This document shows, in pieces, positions 61,794-64,000 of a stretch of DNA of 64,000 nt. Position numbers and translations under genes: made by a program. Under the pieces are notes generated by a model, which was given only the letters and a program-made list of their open reading frames with translations, had not been told where the DNA came from and ran no database searches. How positions within the stretch are numbered: position 1 is the first letter of the stretch; each line of letters begins with the position of its first letter. Source of the stretch: Flammeovirgaceae bacterium. Lineage in GTDB: Bacteria > Bacteroidota > Bacteroidia > Cytophagales > Cyclobacteriaceae. The stretch covers positions 17,755 to 81,754 of the forward strand of contig JAJTGQ010000051.1 of the NCBI GenBank assembly GCA_021299455.1. The letters run 5' to 3'.

Positions 61794-62624
61794 ATGAAGG
61801 AATTCAAAAATAAAGTAGTAGCCATCACTGGTGCTGGTTCAGGTATAGGGAGAGCACTTGCGCTGGCGTTTGCCAAAGAGGGAGCGCGCCTGGCATTGAA
61901 CGAGTTTAATCCATCTACCTTAAATGAAACAGTTACTCTGATCGGTAAAGGGAGCGAAGTGTTTGCAGTCGCGTTTGATGTATCCGATAAAGACTCGATG
62001 TTTTCGTTTGCGAAATCGGTCAAGGAACGATTTAATCAGGTAGACATTATGATCAACAATGCCGGCATATCGATTGGAGAATATCCGTTGCATGAAATGG
62101 ATTTAAATTTATTTGAACGAGTAATGGATGTGAATTTTTATGGGATGCTATACGGTAGCCGAGCGTTTATCCCTTACTTGGTTCAACAGCCAGAGGCTGC
62201 ATTAGTCAATGTCTCAAGTGTTTTTGGCCTAACGGGTATCGTTCATTCAAGCGCCTATTGCGCTTCTAAGTTTGCTGTCTATGGCCTTAACCAATCGCTT
62301 ATTCAGGAACACAAAAATTCTACGCTTACCATCCACAGTGTCCACCCAGGTGGAATTAGGACCAATATTGCTAGAAACGCAGTGGATTATAACGAAACCC
62401 ACGAAGCCTTTCATCAACAGCTTTTAAAGCTGAGTCCCGAGTATGCTGCAAATGTGATCATACGAGGAATTAGGAGAAATAAAAAGAGGATATTGATTGG
62501 TGCAGAGGCACGCCTGCTGGATTTTATCGTTAGAATGTTTCCTCTTTTAGGAGGTTACCTTGTCAATTCAATCATTCAAAAAAAAGTTGAAGCCGCAAGA
62601 GAGATGATAAAAAGGAAAGCATGA
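61794..62624 (+). CDS. SDR family oxidoreductase
   Basis: 276 residues. TGxxxGIG (12-19), NNAG (88-91), Ser141/Ser142, Tyr155 and Lys159. A classical NAD(P)-dependent alcohol/ketone dehydrogenase with a C-terminal helical extension. Overlaps the monooxygenase start by four bases. Equivalent to the SDR at 3279-4112 in arrangement. Confidence 0.9.
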   Translation: MKEFKNKVVAITGAGSGIGRALALAFAKEGARLALNEFNPSTLNETVTLIGKGSEVFAVAFDVSDKDSMFSFAKSVKERFNQVDIMINNAGISIGEYPLHEMDLNLFERVMDVNFYGMLYGSRAFIPYLVQQPEAALVNVSSVFGLTGIVHSSAYCASKFAVYGLNQSLIQEHKNSTLTIHSVHPGGIRTNIARNAVDYNETHEAFHQQLLKLSPEYAANVIIRGIRRNKKRILIGAEARLLDFIVRMFPLLGGYLVNSIIQKKVEAAREMIKRKA

Positions 62625-63904
62625 ATAATGAATCTCCAGTATATGATGTGCTGATTGTAGGGGCTGGCCTATCGGGTATTGGCGCAGCTTACCATGTTCA
62701 AATTAAAGTTCCGAACAAAACTTTTGCTGTCTTAGAGGGACGCGCTGCGATGGGTGGCACATGGGATTTATTTAAGTATCCCGGCATTCGGTCTGACTCC
62801 GATATGTACACGCTTGGATTTTCATTTAATCCATGGGGTAATCCCAAGGCGATAGCAGATGGACCTTCGATTCTTCAATACATCAAAGATACCGCAGCAA
62901 AATTTGACATCGATAAGAAGATAAAGTACAATCATAAGGTATTGGATGCCTGTTGGTCGGACAGTGAAAAAATGTGGACGATAACGTTGGCCGATCATGA
63001 ATCAATACCCTATAAAAATATACGGTGCAAGTTTTTGTTTACCTGCTGTGGATATTACGATTATGTTCAGGGCTATTCGCCTAGCTTTCCTAACAGCCAA
63101 GCTTATGGGGGAATTATGATTCATCCTCAGCAATGGGACACCAACCTTGTGTACGAAAATAAGAAAGTGATTATAATTGGCAGTGGAGCTACTGCAGTAA
63201 CCCTCGTTCCAGAGATGGCTAAAAAAGCAGAAAAGGTAATCATGCTGCAGCGCTCACCCAGCTATGTGGTAAGTTTGCCGAGAGAAGATCGTATTGCTAA
63301 TCTTTTAAAAAAAGTGCTGCCGGAAAAGGCTGCCTATCGGCTTGTTCGATGGAAAAACATTTTGTTTAGTCTGAGCTTTTATAACGCTTCCAGGAAATGG
63401 CCGAACGCCATTAAGAAGCTAATTCTGAAAGGAGTAAAGAAAGAGATGGGGGCTAATTATGACCTGAAGCATTTCTTTCCTCAATATAATCCCTGGGATC
63501 AGCGCCTGTGCATCGTGCCTGATGGCGATCTATTTCAATCCATTAAGAGCGGAAAGGCAGAAGTAATTACCGATACCGTTCAGCAATTTACGGCTACCGG
63601 AATTCTGCTGAGTTCCGGCAAAGAATTACAAGCAGACATTATTGTAACGGCTACGGGTTTGAAACTGCAACTATTGGGTGGGATGACGCTTCGAGTCAAC
63701 GGAAAAATAGCTGAGCCGAAGGACATCCATTGTTACCGAGGGGTAATGTTTAGTGACATCCCAAATTTTGCGGTGGCGATTGGATACACCAATGCATCCT
63801 GGACGTTGAAGTGTGATTTGAATTGCGACTACGTAGTTCGCCTTTTGAATTACATGGATAAACCCAGATTACGCATTAGAGAATTGAAAGGGGAAGGAGA
63901 CTGA
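62621..63904 (+). CDS. Baeyer-Villiger-type flavin monooxygenase
   Basis: 427 residues. FAD-binding GAGLSG (14-19), GGTWDLFKYPGIRSDSDMYTLGF as in EthA/MymA enzymes, BVMO fingerprint Y162-G-G...H168...W172, and NADPH-binding GSGATA (187-192). It converts ketones to esters. It ends at NYMDKPRLRIRELKGEGD, about 60 residues shorter than EthA/MymA proteins (roughly 490), so the C-terminal part may be lost. Order esterase-SDR-BVMO resembles the mycobacterial mymA gene set. Confidence 0.88.
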   Translation: MNNESPVYDVLIVGAGLSGIGAAYHVQIKVPNKTFAVLEGRAAMGGTWDLFKYPGIRSDSDMYTLGFSFNPWGNPKAIADGPSILQYIKDTAAKFDIDKKIKYNHKVLDACWSDSEKMWTITLADHESIPYKNIRCKFLFTCCGYYDYVQGYSPSFPNSQAYGGIMIHPQQWDTNLVYENKKVIIIGSGATAVTLVPEMAKKAEKVIMLQRSPSYVVSLPREDRIANLLKKVLPEKAAYRLVRWKNILFSLSFYNASRKWPNAIKKLILKGVKKEMGANYDLKHFFPQYNPWDQRLCIVPDGDLFQSIKSGKAEVITDTVQQFTATGILLSSGKELQADIIVTATGLKLQLLGGMTLRVNGKIAEPKDIHCYRGVMFSDIPNFAVAIGYTNASWTLKCDLNCDYVVRLLNYMDKPRLRIRELKGEGD

Positions 63905-64000
63905 ATTCGATTGGTTCCAAAGTCCCTTGCACCATTCCCTTCTTTTCATGTTCAATGCTAGTTTGAGAGTGAATTGGCCCCCTATTTTTTCAAAGTATGC

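Overview
The window comes from a Bacteroidota chromosome, most likely order Cytophagales. Supporting evidence: a T9SS type A C-terminal sorting domain protein, an OstA-like protein, a BamD / omega subunit / CoaBC / DUF4835 / RecN run, DUF5916 outer-membrane proteins, TTG-N19-TAnnTTTG promoters and almost no Shine-Dalgarno sequences. No rRNA, tRNA, CRISPR array, insertion sequence or prophage was seen. GC looks moderate (low 40s percent by eye).

Layout. 1-5.5 kb: the tail of an unknown gene, then a minus-strand oxidoreductase operon (SRPBCC, SDR, flavin monooxygenase, saccharopine-reductase-like) lying between two gene relics. 5.5-10.2 kb: a minus-strand redox-stress set (two protoglobins, DUF2024, a thioredoxin-like protein, a four-Cys MarR regulator, a Crp-like gene with an in-frame stop, a quinol monooxygenase, a DJ-1/PfpI protein). 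10.3-19.3 kb: an RND efflux operon whose pump is fused to a complete TolC-like protein, then a LytS-type kinase and LytTR regulator, then a DUF2147/membrane-protein operon. 19.5-24.6 kb: a lipoprotein and its relic, a DUF5916 protein and a PaaE-like reductase. 24.6-31.6 kb: HigBA, a class C serine hydrolase, SMP-30 lactonase, oligoendopeptidase, a RelE-type TA pair, YceI and MarR. 31.6-39.4 kb: DUF5916, TrmN6, GxxExxY, and kdnB/kdnA (8-amino-Kdo for LPS) separated by an AbiEii-type TA pair. 40-46.9 kb: serine hydrolase, second HigBA, Mdh, TilS and divergent OstA. 47-54.9 kb: housekeeping (T9SS protein, BamD, RpoZ, CoaBC, DUF4835, RecN, RRM protein, DASS symporter). 54.9-59.3 kb: a minus-strand RMD1 / C39 peptidase / RimK ATP-grasp / GCS2 operon. 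59.4-64 kb: S1/P1 nuclease, NTF2-like protein, then an esterase/SDR/Baeyer-Villiger monooxygenase cassette.

The strongest unlisted signal is regulatory. A two-part direct repeat with a 21-bp period, placed exactly 42 bp upstream of a CAnnTTTG box, occurs at three sites: before the efflux operon, before the DUF2147 operon, and in a relic copy upstream of the SRPBCC-SDR-monooxygenase operon. The geometry fits a LytTR regulator, and a LytTR two-component pair lies between the first two targets. The relic copy carries the promoter plus the broken 5' end of the efflux adaptor gene (ATG followed directly by TAA), so the oxidoreductase operon may have captured an efflux promoter. The RMD1/C39/RimK/GCS2 operon is the best candidate for an undescribed biosynthetic or peptide-modifying system.
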